Below, piece by piece: positions 36,882-48,954 of a DNA stretch of 64,000 nucleotides. This stretch comes from Excoecaria cochinchinensis (taxonomy: Eukaryota; Streptophyta; Magnoliopsida; Malpighiales; Euphorbiaceae): NCBI GenBank assembly GCA_947683425.1, contig CANTUQ010000058.1, forward strand, positions 15,687,501-15,751,500, given 5' to 3'. The number at the start of each line of letters is the position of its first letter. Within the stretch, counting starts at the first letter, position 1. A program made the position numbers and the translations under genes. The notes beneath the pieces were generated by a model. The model was given only the letters and a program-made list of their open reading frames with translations, searched no databases and was not told the origin of the DNA.

Positions 36882-38191
36882 TACCCTTATTGAGTTGATT
36901 TTCAACTTTAGCTTTAAAACTTTTGAACATGTCTATTGACTGAGATTTCTCATGAATGAGATAAAGATAGCCATATCGACTGAAATCGTCTATGAATGTT
37001 ATGAAGTATGTTTGGCCATTCTAAAAAGCCATAGGGAATGGCCCACAAATATCTGTGTGTATTAGTTATAAGACATCTGATTTCTTATTGGCATCAAATC
37101 TCTTGACATTTGTTTGTTTCCCCTTAATAGAATTCACACACATATCAAAATCTGAAAAATCAAGGGGATCGAGAATACCGTCAGACATAAGTCTCTCAAT
37201 TCTCTTTTTTAGAGATACGACCCAATCTCTTATGCCATAATGAAGCCGAATTCTCAATAGTTAATTTGCGCTTTTTACATATTGAATGAACATGCAAGGA
37301 TTCATTAAATGAAGCAATTGTATCAATTAAATATAGATTATCATAACCTGATACAGAACTAGATCCAACCAAACTTGAATTTTGAAAAAGACTAATATTT
37401 CTATTTCCAAATGAACAACAATATCCAAATTTGTCCAATGCTGAAATAGAAATCAAATTCCGCCTAAAAGACGGTACAACAAAAGTCTCAAACAAATCCA
37501 ATAAAACTAGTTCTTAATAATAATCTAAAAGTTCTAATTGCTTCGACTTCTACTGAATTGCCATCACCAACATAGATTTATCTCTCACCATCATTAGGCT
37601 TTCGGCAATTCTGGCAACCCTGCATGGACATACTATTGTGAGTTGTTGCACCTGAATTAATCCACCAAGTGTGTCTAGGTACTGAAGTCAAATTAACCTC
37701 AGAACAAACAAAGTTAAAAAACATACCTTTCTTAGCATGCCAAGCATTATAGTCGGTACATTGCTTTTTCTTGTGTCCTGTAGCTCCACAAAAGAAACAA
37801 CCATCTTTAGTTTGTTCCTTAGGTTGTTTCTTTTGTGGTGTTGTTACCGCAGCTTCCTCATTCTTCCTTTTCTTATTCTCTTTCTTCTTATCCTTTGAGG
37901 TGGATACCAAATGAACACTTGGTGTCTTTTCTTGCTTCAACCTATCCTCTTCCTGAACACAGTGAGAGATGAGCTCCTTAAGGGTCCATGAGTCCCTTTA
38001 ACAATTATAGCTTACCTTAATTTACCTAAATTGTGCAGGAAGAGAGATCAAAACCAAATGCACTAATAAGTCTTTCGGATAAATCTAACTTGAGTGCCCT
38101 TAAACTTGAAGCAAGATTAGACATTTTCATAATGTCGTCCCTTATATTTCCTTTGCCTATGTACCTCATAGAGATGAGTTATGCTAAGATT
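36882..38191 (-). pseudogene. copia gag-pol, middle portion: gag end, protease, integrase start
   Basis: A gag zinc knuckle (CFFCGATGHKKKQC) and a protease-like WWINSGATTHN, with Asn in the DSG position, are at 37578-37940. A pre-integrase segment is at 37196-37501 (FVVPSFRRNLISISALDKFG, SLWHKRLGRISK). The integrase core follows (about 36882-37060, ending at the LTR A insertion). Gag UBN2 sequence with RIRDDIMKM-like phrases lies at about 37980-38191 up to LTR B. Stops are present at several places. Confidence 0.85.
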
Positions 38192-38196
38192 GTACT

Positions 38197-40581
38197 TGCA
38201 ACACCCCAATACCCCTTGAAATGATATCGGAGTGGTACGCACACACATACATACAAAAGCGAAAAATCATACAAAACATATCCGAATAAAATAAATAAAA
38301 ATAATAAATGATACATACAAATATCAAAAGCATACTTTAATACCATTATATATACAAAAACTTTACAGAATTACTCTATTTACAAAACAAACGTATCTAA
38401 TATATATACAAAACTTTGACTACTCAAAGCTACACCAAAAGAAATAAAAAGAAACTCCAAAGAGCTCCAACTCCTAGTGGCCAAAACCTACAGATACCCA
38501 ACACCAAACCGAACCTGCCACCTATATGGGAAAACACCCGTGCTAAGCGATAACGCTTAATGGGGAGAAACAGAGACAAAAGTCTTCTAACGAAGTCACA
38601 AATAACAAGAACAATATAATAAAATAAATAAAAACTATAATACGAATTATAAGGAACATAGGCATTAACTCACATATGAATAATCATAAACTTAACACAC
38701 TCATCAAGACGATCATGAATTAACATAGCTATACATCTCCAAAACATTCAACTACATAAGCATTTCTAACATACAACGACGTCACATCAAAACAATAATT
38801 CACTACACTTAACGCTATACTCATGTACTTGCACACATAGCATATTTAAGCCTGAGTTCCCATCAACAGTGGATACGGGTACAAAAGATACTGATAAGAC
38901 ACAATATCTGAATACATAAAAGACATAAGTCCCAAAATATTTTATACCCGAAGGTAGCAAAAAAGACCGAAGTCTCTAAAATAATTCACTAAGACCCAAA
39001 CGGGGTCGATGTAAGACCCAAACGGGGCCAACAGAAGCAGCTGCACTTAAACCCTTTATAAGCATGCTTATCTATCCACTACTATGACCATTCAGGCTTA
39101 ACTTACAACTCTACTCAAAAGTCACAACTTTACACTTAACCGAGTATCCGAACAATCCATGCATAAATCAAATAAGACATAAATAGATTAATGCACCAAA
39201 GCTCATATATCAAAACATATACCAATAGAAAGTGATAAACCATGCAAAGAGTAAGGAGAAAAACACACTTGAAGAATAAGGCAGGTCGCGCTTGCGACAG
39301 AAGCGAAGTTCGTCCCAAGTCACGCTCACGGCAAACTTGGCGCTCGCGAAAGGTAGACTAGAGGCCTCTGTCGTGCTCGCGATAGAGGGTGGGTGGTTCC
39401 CCGTTGCGCTCGCGACAAAGCACGGCCCGACGGATGCTCTGCTTACCGAGCTCTCTATCGCACTCGCAATACGCATCGCACTCGCGACAGAAAGCACCTC
39501 AGCGGGAGCTCGGCCATCACACACCCTATCGCGCTCGCGACAGGCGTCGCACTCGTGACAAAGTCGGGATTCCTAGCAGTTCCAAACTCTATAGCTCCTC
39601 CCTCACTACCCAACTTCCAAAACTAAACATTCAAGCAAACAACTACAATTTACTCAATAATTACCTTCAAAACACGCTCAAAATCATGCCAATAACATAA
39701 TATACTCATAAAAGCCATCAATTCACAATTAAATAAGATAATCAAATAACCTAGAATCACACTCAAATTAGTTATAAATATCAAGAGCCATACTCATGTT
39801 CAAACACTAAAGCCATTCTAAATCTACTCACCATTAAGCCATTTAGCCACTCAAATGTACACATAAACATGCACATTAACACAAACGTTCCAGAAATTCA
39901 AAGATTCAAAACAAACACAATAATAAACACAAACTCCCAAACCTCTATGAAGGTTTAAAACCCAAACTCTTCAAGGTCCAACCTTCTCCTTGCCTTTGCT
40001 TTTACTCTTGATCAACAATTCTTGCACAATCAACCCAACAAAACACTTAATCAAAACCAAAACATCCAAAACACATCCAAAACATAGGAGGAGAGGGGAA
40101 GAAAACATGCTCAACTCTACTTACCTTACAACCAAACACTTATATCTCTTCAAATCCAACCTAAAGCCCTATAAAATCCACCCAAGAAGAAGGAGAAAGA
40201 GCAAGAAACGAGAGGAAGAAGAAGAAGAAAGAGGAAGAATCATGCAGGAAAGAGAGAATGGGAAAGACAAGGCAAAAAATCTAATTTGCCTCTCTCTCTT
40301 CCTTGCTTTCATTTCTTCTTCTTAACATCAATTGCTCCCCCACCAACCCACCTAGGTGTCAAACTCCCAATGGTCAACTTTCAACTATTTTTGTCAAATT
40401 CCTTATTATTGGTCCTTGGCTAATTCCCATTCACTCACTAAAATAAATCTTTCACTTAATAACTTATCTTTTCTTTAAGTTGGTCCTTAATCAACCCAAT
40501 TCTTACTTGTACAATTACACTTATACCTTTCTTTCTACCATAACTCTGTAAATCCTACTAGGGTACTTTTGAGATGTTACA
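38197..40581 (-). repeat. Solo LTR B, 2385 bp, TSD GTACT, nested in copia gag
   Basis: It starts TGCAACACCCCAATACCCC and ends GAGATGTTACA, bordered by GTACT at 38192-38196 and 40582-40586. It is homologous to LTRs A and C along most of its length: the start, CTAGTGGCCA, GATAACGCTTAATGGGGA, the palindrome at 39058-39071 and the ends. It has its own hairpin array at 39280-39570. It splits the copia gag reading frame. Short open frames inside are not supported as genes. Confidence 0.85.
39280..39570. repeat. GC-rich TCGCGCTCGCGACA-type repeat array in LTR B
   Basis: At least eight variants of TATCGCGCTCGCGACAG occur, each a short near-palindrome, within 290 bases of GC-rich sequence. The array occupies the same place as the different hairpin array of LTR A. 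Confidence 0.8.
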
Positions 40582-40586
40582 GTACT

Positions 40587-40930
40587 TATTTCAGCCTTTT
40601 CATTCTTAGCAAATCTTTTCTTAAGGAAAACCTTAACTATTTTCACTTGATCGGACATTATGCCCTTAAAAGCTTCAGGAGTGGCACGCTTAATGACCAT
40701 AAGACTTATGCGATTAGACTTTTCCCACTTTTCCATCTCCCTCTTTTGTTCAGAGGTACTCTCATCAGTGAGATCAGCAGGTCTAGGTTCCCTTAATGCA
40801 AGGTCTAGGTCCATAACTCCGAGAGTGATCAATACACTCTCTTGTCATGCCTTAAAATTCATGCCAGTCAGCATAGGAATGGAGTTGATACTAGCAGTAA
40901 TATTAGCAATAGGAGCAGAAACTGAATTTA
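40587..40930 (-). pseudogene. copia gag, N-terminal portion
   Basis: UBN2-type gag is readable from about 40930 to LTR B: MLTGMNFKA, a TGA where Trp is expected, then QESVLITLGVMDLDLALREP and RISLMVIKRATPEAFKGIMS. It joins the segment beyond LTR B. Confidence 0.8.
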
Positions 40931-41936
40931 TAACAAAATATATAAAACAAACTCACATAAGTATCAAAATAATACCAAAATTAAATAATAAATTTAAATA
41001 CAGTTAACCCCATCTCAAGATATCTAACACTCCATTAATATTTTATCTTTGGACAAAACATTAACTAGTAAGTGATATCTTGGTGTAGCAATTAAACACA
41101 AATAATAAAATAACATGTCAAATAATAATTCTTCCTTTAGGCTGATTTATTATTCACATGTAAAACCAAAAATTATCATGTGCTAATTACCACAAATGTA
41201 TATGTAATCATATTAAACATCAACTTTCCTTTGGGCCAATCAATATTTATATAATTACATACAAATAACAAATTATATATATTGAAATAAACCAATTTTT
41301 TTCCATAGAGGTCACTTTGGCAACATATTGGTTCAATTAGCTCATCTCAACATATATATAACCATACTGTAATTTAAATTTAAATTCCACAAAATTTAAA
41401 AATGAAATTAAGAATAAAATATCTTAATACCAAATTATTTATATACTGGTAGAATGCACAATGCAAAAAAGAAAATTATGCCAAAAAAAAAACCAAAAGT
41501 CACATAGTGACAAAACCAAAAAATCAAACAAACAATTGCAGGTAAACTATTTAGCCACAACTAAATAAAAGGATTAAAAATAATATAAATCAAGTAAACT
41601 TGATGGCACATGGAGACAAAGCCGAGAAAAGCAAAAGTAAACAAATAGGCCAAACCCACAAAATCATTACAAATACGATAAATCCAAAAGTGACGGTAGG
41701 GATGGCAAAAGAATTAATGAAGGCTAGGGTTTAAATGCCATAAACCGTTCTAAAATAGATAAACAACATCATATATACTAAACGGCAGCCACGATTATAC
41801 ATGCCTAATACCAATCGGTAAAAACAAATAAATAGCAGTACAATTTGGCCACAATTCTCTATGCTGTCGGCCACAAAAAAAATATATTCATAATAATAAC
41901 TTTAATCCATTCTCAGTGAATTAACATGAAATTAGG
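40931..41936 (-). other. copia 5' untranslated leader
   Basis: AT-rich sequence lies between gag and the PBS with no coding frame. It is part of the 31226-42409 element. Confidence 0.6.
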
Positions 41937-41949
41937 CTCTGATACTAAA
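41937..41949 (-). other. Primer-binding site of nested copia element
   Basis: Minus-strand TAGTATCAGAGCC next to the 5' LTR is one base off the initiator-Met form TGGTATCAGAGCC. Confidence 0.75.
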
Positions 41950-42409
41950 TGTAATAGACTCTAGAATTCATCTAGGCAATATTGATAATGTTAAATCGTC
42001 AAAAAAATAAAATTTATTGCGGAAGCGTACCTGAATTCATGATTTTAATTGAAAAGACAAAAATCTTGCGGCTAATGATCTTCCAAATTAATAGGTAAGG
42101 TGGAAAACTGTCTTTTGTCAATTGGAATAGAAAGACTATCCCCTTAACTTATAATTTAGGGACCATAACCCTTTTATATGAAAATAAAGTTTTTCTTTAT
42201 TTCTAATTTAGCCCATCATAAAATTAAAAATTATAAAAGAGTATCTATACATTTAACCCATACTTATAATATTATTATTATAGCCCACTCTAATTTCAAT
42301 TAAATTAGATTACTTTAATATTTAGGCCAAGTCTTTTAAATGATAGTTATGACATATAATTATTATAATCTTAATATATATATAATGTATTTGTCCATAA
42401 ATCCTAACA
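41950..42409 (-). repeat. 5' LTR of nested copia element
   Basis: 460 bp, starting TGTAATAGACTC and ending ATCCTAACA. It is the partner of 31226-31699 and is followed by the TTTAA duplication. Confidence 0.92.
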
Positions 42410-43499
42410 TTTAATGCTTTAGCCTGAATGATTCATTTATTCGAGAAATTTAAAAAAATATTATATTCATATTATAAATTGCATGGCAAGTTGTAACAAT
42501 CCAAAAAGGGATTTAGTAGGATTTGCATGGTTAATTAGATAATTAAGGATATAATGGTAATTGGATAAGTATAAGATTAATTTAATTAAGGATTTATTTT
42601 AAGAGAAAGATAAAGTATTAAGGAAGAATTTATTTAAGTGATTAGAAGGTAATTAAACAAGGATCAAAGAGTGTTAAGTCAAAAGTTTTATTTATTTGAC
42701 TAATGAGGATTTGCCACCTAAGCAAGGGTTGGTGGGAGAATTGAATGGGGAAAAGAAAGAAGGAGAGAGGGAAAGCCAACATCAAATTTTTGCTTGCCCT
42801 TAGTTCCCGTTCTCCTCTCTTCCTGCGTAAGTCTCCTCCTTCTCTTCTTCATTTTATTTCTTCTTCTTCTTCTCTTCTTGGGTGGATCTTTTGGAAGTTT
42901 AAGTTGGTTTTGGGAGTGATTAAGCGATCTTTGAAGAGGTAAGTGGCTGATTTGGATTCCTTCTCTTATTTGCCCGTTTTTGTTGAGTTTTGGGTTATGT
43001 GAGTTTTTGATTAAGTGTATTTTGGCTTGGTTCGATTGCAAGAATCCGGTGGCAAGAGGAAGGACAAGGGGAAGGAGAAGGTGGGATCTTGAAGAATTTT
43101 GATTTTGAGCTTCCTAGAGGTTTGGGAGTTTTTCCTTAGTTTGTGATTGATATGTGGTTGAAGTGTTAAATTCTGGATTTTGTTATGTAAGGCATGATTA
43201 TGCATGAGTTTGGTATGGATTTTGGCTAATTTGTGGGTATTGAAGGTAGATGTATTAGTGTTTGCATGTGGGTTTGGTTCTTTATGGTTAGAGTTCATTT
43301 GAGTGTGATTGAAATCAGTTGATTGTCTTGTTTATTTTGTTAATTAATTGCTTATTATGATTATTTGTTGTTAATGGCATGTTTGTAAGCATGTTTTGTA
43401 GTGAGATTGATGTTTGGATTGAGTTGTATGCTTGATTGCTTGATTTTGGATGGGTTGAGTATGAGAGGAGCTGTGTTACAATGAGTTCTGGGCGTGAAT

Positions 43500-43795
43500 T
43501 CATGACTCTGTAGCGAGCATGACAGAGGGCATGATTGCCGAGCTTCAGCTGATGTGCTCTCTGTCGCGAGCACGATAGAGAGCTCGGTTAGCCGAGCTTC
43601 TGTTGGGCTGTTCTTCGTCGTGCCTGCGTGTATGCACGTGACCGCAACAAGGGACTACCCGCCCTCTATCGCGAGCGCGACAGAGGTCTTTTAGTTGCCT
43701 CTCGCGAGCATATAGCTTGTCGTGAGCGTGACTTTAGGTGAGTTTCACCTCTGTCACGGACGCGACGGGTCGTCACAAGCGCGACCCTCCCCTGT
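43500..43795. repeat. GC-rich CTGTCGCGAGCACGATAG-type repeat array in LTR C
   Basis: Several variants of CTATCGCGAGCGCGACAG occur, the inverse of the motif in LTR B, at the equivalent place of the LTR. Confidence 0.78.
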
Positions 43796-44352
43796 TGTTT
43801 AAAAATGTTTTATTTGTTATGCTTTGCATAGTTTCTCACTCACGTTTACTTCATGATTATTATTATATGAGCTAATATTTTGTACTTTAGATATGCTTAT
43901 ATTGATTTATAATTATGTTAGAGGTGTGATTATTTTGTTATTGTAAAGTTTGAAGGTTATGATAAAGAGTGATTGTGCAGCCTGAATGGTCATAATAGTG
44001 GATAGATAAGCATGCTTATAAAGGACTAGTGATTGCAGCTGCTAGGACCCCGTTTGGATCTAGTGTTGGCCCGTTTGGGCCTAGTGTTTGATACCTTCAG
44101 GTATTCAAAAGCTTTTAAAATATTTTGAGACTTCGGTCTCCAGTGATTAATACTGCTCGCAGTATTCAGTGTACCCGTATCCACCACCCATGTAAATTCA
44201 GGCTAGTGTATTGAGATTATACTTGGTTTGATGTTCGGAGATGTGTATATGTATATGAGAAGTGCTTATAGTAGTGTTTTTCCTTTTCTCGTTATCTCTG
44301 CTAATTATTTTGTTTTAATGAATATGTTTATAACATTACTTGTTTTATTATT

Positions 44353-44975
44353 GGACCATGAATCAGACTGAACCTCTTGAATACCAGGTATGACTATCCA
44401 AATAAACGGCTCTCCTGGCCTGACTGATGGACTATCCTCTTAGGTAGAACAATACAGAACACTAAAATTCATGGACCAAGATATTTTAATAGCAGGATCC
44501 CTGACTAAAGGATAAGAGTATTCTAATGAAGAAAATTAGAACTCCATAATAGAGAAAGAAAATTCTTTATTGCTTTCAAAACCACTTGATCCTCAAAGGA
44601 ATCAAGGATACCTATTTATAGAGCCAGAAGGCACATATCTTACATAATACACCGAGGACCATGAATCAGACTGAACCTCTTGAACACCAGGTATGACTAT
44701 CCAAATAAACGGCTCTCCTGGCCTGACTGATAGACTGTCCTCTTAGGTAGAACAATACAGAACACTAAAATTCATGGACCAAGATGTTTTAATAGCAGGA
44801 TCCCTGACTAAAGGATAAGAGTATTCTAATGAAGAAAATTAGAACTCCATAATAGAGAAAGAAAATTCTTGATTGCTTTCAAAACCACTTGATCCTCAAA
44901 GGAATCAAGGATACCTATTTATAGAGCCAGAAGGCACATATCTTACATCACTGCTTACATAGGCAAACATTAATT
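44353..44975 (-). repeat. Tandemly duplicated viral promoter/leader units
   Basis: Units 44353-44640 and about 44656-44961 are nearly identical (303-bp period). Read on the minus strand each has CTATAAATAGG (44914-44924 and 44611-44621). About 50 bases further a polyadenylation-like AATAAA is present in the outer unit (44566-44571), but the inner unit reads AATCAA. Each unit ends in the phrase that precedes the PBS at the other end of the genome, so they act like terminal redundancies. Confidence 0.82.
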
Positions 44976-45101
44976 ACAGATAAGGAGGAATCTCCTTTAT
45001 AAAAGCTACTTTTACAAAAGCATAAAAAACAAAAGATACAAAAGATACTTTACAAAAGTTACTTTATTAAAGCTGGAATCTTAAAAGTTTAAAAGCTACT
45101 T

Positions 45102-45647
45102 TTAGTCCTTATTGCCAAGCTTGATAGGTTCATGAGAGGGTGACATATTCATGTCCTCAGGGTCCTGTTCATATTCAGCTATCCAGTCGAAATCATCAAA
45201 CTTATATTTATCTTTATCTTTCTTTTTATCAAGATCAGAGAGAAAGTCACGAGTGGGATTAGCACTGGTACTGGCACCTTGATTGTCCTTATCCTTATCT
45301 TTTGTGTTCAAGTCTTCATAGGGATCCTGGGAATCTTTGAAAAGCTCACCAAGATAATTGGGACGGAGAGATGATTCTGCAGTATCTAGTACAGGAGGAT
45401 GTAATGCAGAGTACTCAATATTATTGAGTTCACAAAGCATAGCATGAAGAGCCTTTGTTATGGCAGGAATTTCCATGTCTTTGCTGGAGTCAAAAGTTTC
45501 CCAGTAAATTGCTTGAGGTTGATCCCATATGGTATCCTGAGTAGGGTTCCAGAAATAAGGCCTGTGAAAGAAATAGTGAATGATATGTTCTCTTGCAAAT
45601 GATTCTTTCATGTTCCAGACTTTGAGATCTTGGATCTTTTTGAGCAA
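45102..45647 (-). pseudogene. Viral polyprotein C-terminal region
   Basis: This stretch is in frame with the RNase H region and separated from it by a stop at the 45647/45648 border. It is hydrophilic, with runs of alternating Lys and Asp, and ends at 45102. I recognise no domain; it is the tail after RNase H. Confidence 0.7.
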
Positions 45648-47462
45648 TTATTTTCTCCACCATGAGAGAGGGGCAAAAAACTGAAGAAATTGCCAATGCA
45701 AAGAGCTTTGCTTTTCAGGATTGGTAAGAATTTCAAAGAGGCCAATGAGTGGGAACAGGATAGCACGAGTGTATAAAGTTGACAAGCACCATAAGAACCA
45801 AAGTTCTTCTTCAAAGTAAGGAGAATCATGAAAACATTTAAAAAGAATAAACCAAGGCTGGTCAGCTATAAAATAGTTTTCATGTGAGGCTATATCTCTT
45901 TTTTGGGTGAAAAGGTGAAGATAATGAAATATATGACAGGTGGCAAATGTTTTGATAGCTGCAGGAGAGGTGCGAGGACAATCTGGCGGTATGGAGTCTA
46001 TCTTAGTGGCAGGAAGATTTAAACAGGATGATTCACTTTTTCTGAGGCAAGGGTGAGGTTTGAGATATTCGAAAGCCATAAAGGAAATAAGTGAGGAAGA
46101 AGGAAGAGGAGTTTTAGGAATGGGAGGCTTTGGTTTGGAAAGTCTTGAGAGATAATCTGGAACTAAGTTCTTATCTCCTTTTATATGCACAACTTCAAAG
46201 TTATACTTGCTGAACCATTCTGCCCATTGAAGAAGTTGATGATATGGCACAGACTTCCCTTTGAAGGAAAGAATCTTTGGAAAAGAAGAGCAATCCATTA
46301 TGACTATGAACTGGTGGCCAATCAGATGAAATTCGAATCTTTTAATGCCATACTTTACAGCTAATATCTCATTAAAAGTTGAGTGATAGTGGCATTCTGA
46401 CTCTTTGAACTGACCACTAGCATATTTACATATCTGTCGAACATTGTCTTTTTCTTCCAAGAGCATTGCACCCTAGTTTTCATCACTTGCATCAGTCTGG
46501 AGGAATCTTTTTCCAGTGGATGGAATATGAAGAGGTGGCAAAGTCTGAGTGACTGCTTTGAGATTTTGGATTGATTGGGAGTGGATTTCTGACCAAGGTG
46601 GTGGATTCTTTTTTAAAAGTTGTGTGAGTGGTTTGGACAGGTGGCTGAAATGTGGGACAAATTGTCGTATCTAATTTGCAATGCCAAGAAACTGTTGGAC
46701 CTGCTTTGGAGAAAGGTGGTGATCTGGAAAGTTGAGCAATTTTTTAGCAAGGTGTGGTTGTGGTTGATAGGTTTTATTGGCAAAGTGCATTCCTAGAAAA
46801 TCAATCTCCTTTTGTGTCAATATCATTTTTGATGGGGAAAGCATTATCCCACGTTCCTTTGTGAGTTCAAAGAACTGAGTCACATGGTGTTGATGAGTAG
46901 GAACATCTGGTGAAAATATTAACACATCATCAATATAGATAAGAGCAAAGGAAAGGATTGATTTATAAACCCGTATCATAGACTGTTGGAAAATGGATGG
47001 TGCTGTTTTGAGGCCAAAAGGCATCACAGTCCATTGATAGTGGAAATTAGGAATACAAAAAGTAGTTTTTGATCTATCTTCAGGGATGATACCAAGTTGC
47101 CAAAATCTTGCCTTGAGATCAAACTTTGAAAAGATTTGGGCATTGTGAAGGTATGGGAAAAGTGAAGAGATGTTTGGTAGGGGGTATTTGTTGTCTTTTA
47201 GAAAAGGATTGAGAGGTGTATAGTCAATAACAATGCGTTTTTTCCCACGAACTTGCTCAGAGTGTTTGTTGACATAAAAGGCTTGGTAAACCCAATCAGA
47301 TTGGGTAGGCTCAATTAACTTCTGGGCTAACAACTGAGAACATTCATCTTGGGCTAGGGTAAAGTCTTTAGGAGACATTCCTGGATGAGAGCCTTTTGTG
47401 GGGTTAATGTCTTCTGACTTTTTGAATGGAAGGGTGATAAAGAATTCAGGCCTAGTCCACAA
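45648..47462 (-). pseudogene. Viral reverse transcriptase and RNase H
   Basis: RT at 46671-47462 has KKRIVIDYTPLN, FSKFDLKARFWQLGI, MPFGLKTAPSIFQQ, the YIDDVLIFS catalytic box and IDFLGMHF. A stop near 46670 precedes RNase H at 45648-46660, with LQTDASDEN (about 46490), a stop near 46467, then CHYHSTFNEILAVKYGIKRF and IKGDKNLVPDYLSRL. All parts share one frame. These domains copy the RNA pregenome into DNA in caulimovirids. This copy is broken. Confidence 0.9.
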
Positions 47463-47887
47463 AGGGTTTGGGTGTTTGGCTAGAAAATCGGTGTGAGAGG
47501 TTGCATAACTATGGGCTTCAAGTTAGGCTTTAATATTTTGGAATGGATCTGGGCTAGAAATAGAGAACAAGGAATGGGTTGTGGTGTAGGGTTGAAAACG
47601 TTTTTTATGTTTTAGGCCATTGGGTTTAATCCGAAGATGGGGTAGTTGGAAAAGAGCATCAAAACCAAATACAAGATCTTTTCCTGGTAGTTCTGAACCA
47701 AAGACATGGGTCCAAAGGAAACAATCAGGGAAAAGCTGAATCTTTATAGGATGTTTGGTTTTTAGCTTAATTGTAAGAACTCCTTGGTTTGCAACTTGGA
47801 AATGTTGGGTGTATGGTTTCCAATAGGATGAAGGAAGTATTTTTGGATTAAGAATGGTATTGTGAGCTCCAGTATCAGTGAAGGCAA
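47463..47887 (-). pseudogene. Viral aspartic protease region
   Basis: IIAFTDTGAHNTIL (about 47880) keeps the DTGA active site of retroviral-type proteases. It lies between capsid and RT, with a stop near 47525 before the RT segment. Confidence 0.75.
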
Positions 47888-48954
47888 TTATGCTAATAGG
47901 ATTAGCAAATTTATCTGGGAAGATTTTTGCTGGAACGAGGGGAATAGGATGGTGGATAATATGGAGTGTGGTGAAGGAGTTGGGAAAAGGGTAAATGGTT
48001 CAATGGTTGAAATTTCAGAAATGGTTTCTTCAGAATCCTGGTCAGATTGTTCAGATTCAGAATCAGTATACTCAATAGCAAAGAGAGTATATGGATCTGG
48101 TTCTTCATCTTCTAAGAAGAGTGATTCGATGTCATCATTTTGGATATTTATGGGAGAAGTCTGTTGGATTTGTTGTAGCAGATGTTGAGAGCTTTTCTTC
48201 TTGGGACATTTTTTAGTAAAATGACCTTTCTGACCACACACAAAGTATCGATCTCCTTTGGGTTTAAACCTCTTTTGTCTGTAAAATCGAATCTTCTTAC
48301 GACGGTAAGGAAGATGTTTCTTACCCCATTTTTCCTTGAACTTATTTTTCTTGTACCTCCTGTAAGGATAACAAGAGCAATTATCTTTAGACGAGCATTT
48401 GATTTGCAAGTCTGGGCGTCGACATACTTCTTTCAGATGTGGATCTTTTCCTTTTTGAAAGATATCTTTAATCATTTGCTGTGAAGCACAGAGTTTATCA
48501 AGTGCCATTAAAACTCTTTGATAAATTTGACCAAGGGAAAGAGAATTGATCTGTACGCCTTGTTCTCGGAGATAAAATATCATTATGGTGGAAAGTTGTT
48601 TTGGCAATAATGACAAAAATCCTTGTTTCATATTAGGATCATTTGCACCATTAAGCATATAAAACAACTTCGCCATCTTCTTGTAATGTTTATCCAGATC
48701 TTTCCTTAACAGAGAACAACATCGCATTTTGAAATAATCATCTCGGTTTGCATCCTCAAATTTCTGAACATCACCAACGAATTCAGCATGAATTATCTGA
48801 AGAACATAAGCAATAGATTCAGAATTGATGAATTGAAGTTTGGAGTATTCATCTTTGTTGGTGAACCAATCTCGAAGTCTGCCCACAAATCTGCATTGGA
48901 ATTCATGAAAGATATTCTTATAAGTTGTAACTCCAGTAGGTCGTGATCTTGCTT
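47888..48954 (-). pseudogene. Viral capsid region with CCHC zinc knuckle
   Basis: The 332-residue open stretch 47888-48886 carries a helical capsid-like part, a very basic Lys/Arg-rich segment and the zinc knuckle CGQKGHFTKKC, then an acidic Ser/Glu/Asp tail. It is out of frame with the upstream part (break near 48890-48950) and with the downstream protease (break near 47940), which shows two frameshifts in an ancestral single frame. Confidence 0.85.

Larger units (their letters stand above)
31226..42409 (-). mobile_element. Ty1/copia retrotransposon with two nested solo LTRs, TSD TTTAA
   Basis: LTRs lie at 31226-31699 and 41950-42409. TTTAA occurs just before (31221-31225) and just after (42410-42414). 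A PBS lies by the right LTR and a purine tract by the left one, giving minus orientation. The 11.18-kb span shrinks to about 6.5 kb once the nested LTRs (34554-36876, 38197-40581) are taken out. The two copia LTRs differ at many sites and by an (AT)n length change, so this insertion is older than the 11147-15832 copy. Confidence 0.93.

Noticed and set aside
39292..39700. Overlapping open frames in LTR B (and 43361-43573 in LTR C)
   Set aside because: They run through the GC-rich short-repeat array, overlap in several frames on both strands and show no domain; they are shadows of repeat composition.
35530..43795. Regularly spaced repeat arrays in LTRs A, B and C considered as CRISPR-like or satellite arrays
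   Set aside because: This is plant nuclear DNA. Units are hairpins with variable spacing and sequence, no identical repeats with unique spacers, and no cas genes; they sit within bounded LTRs.
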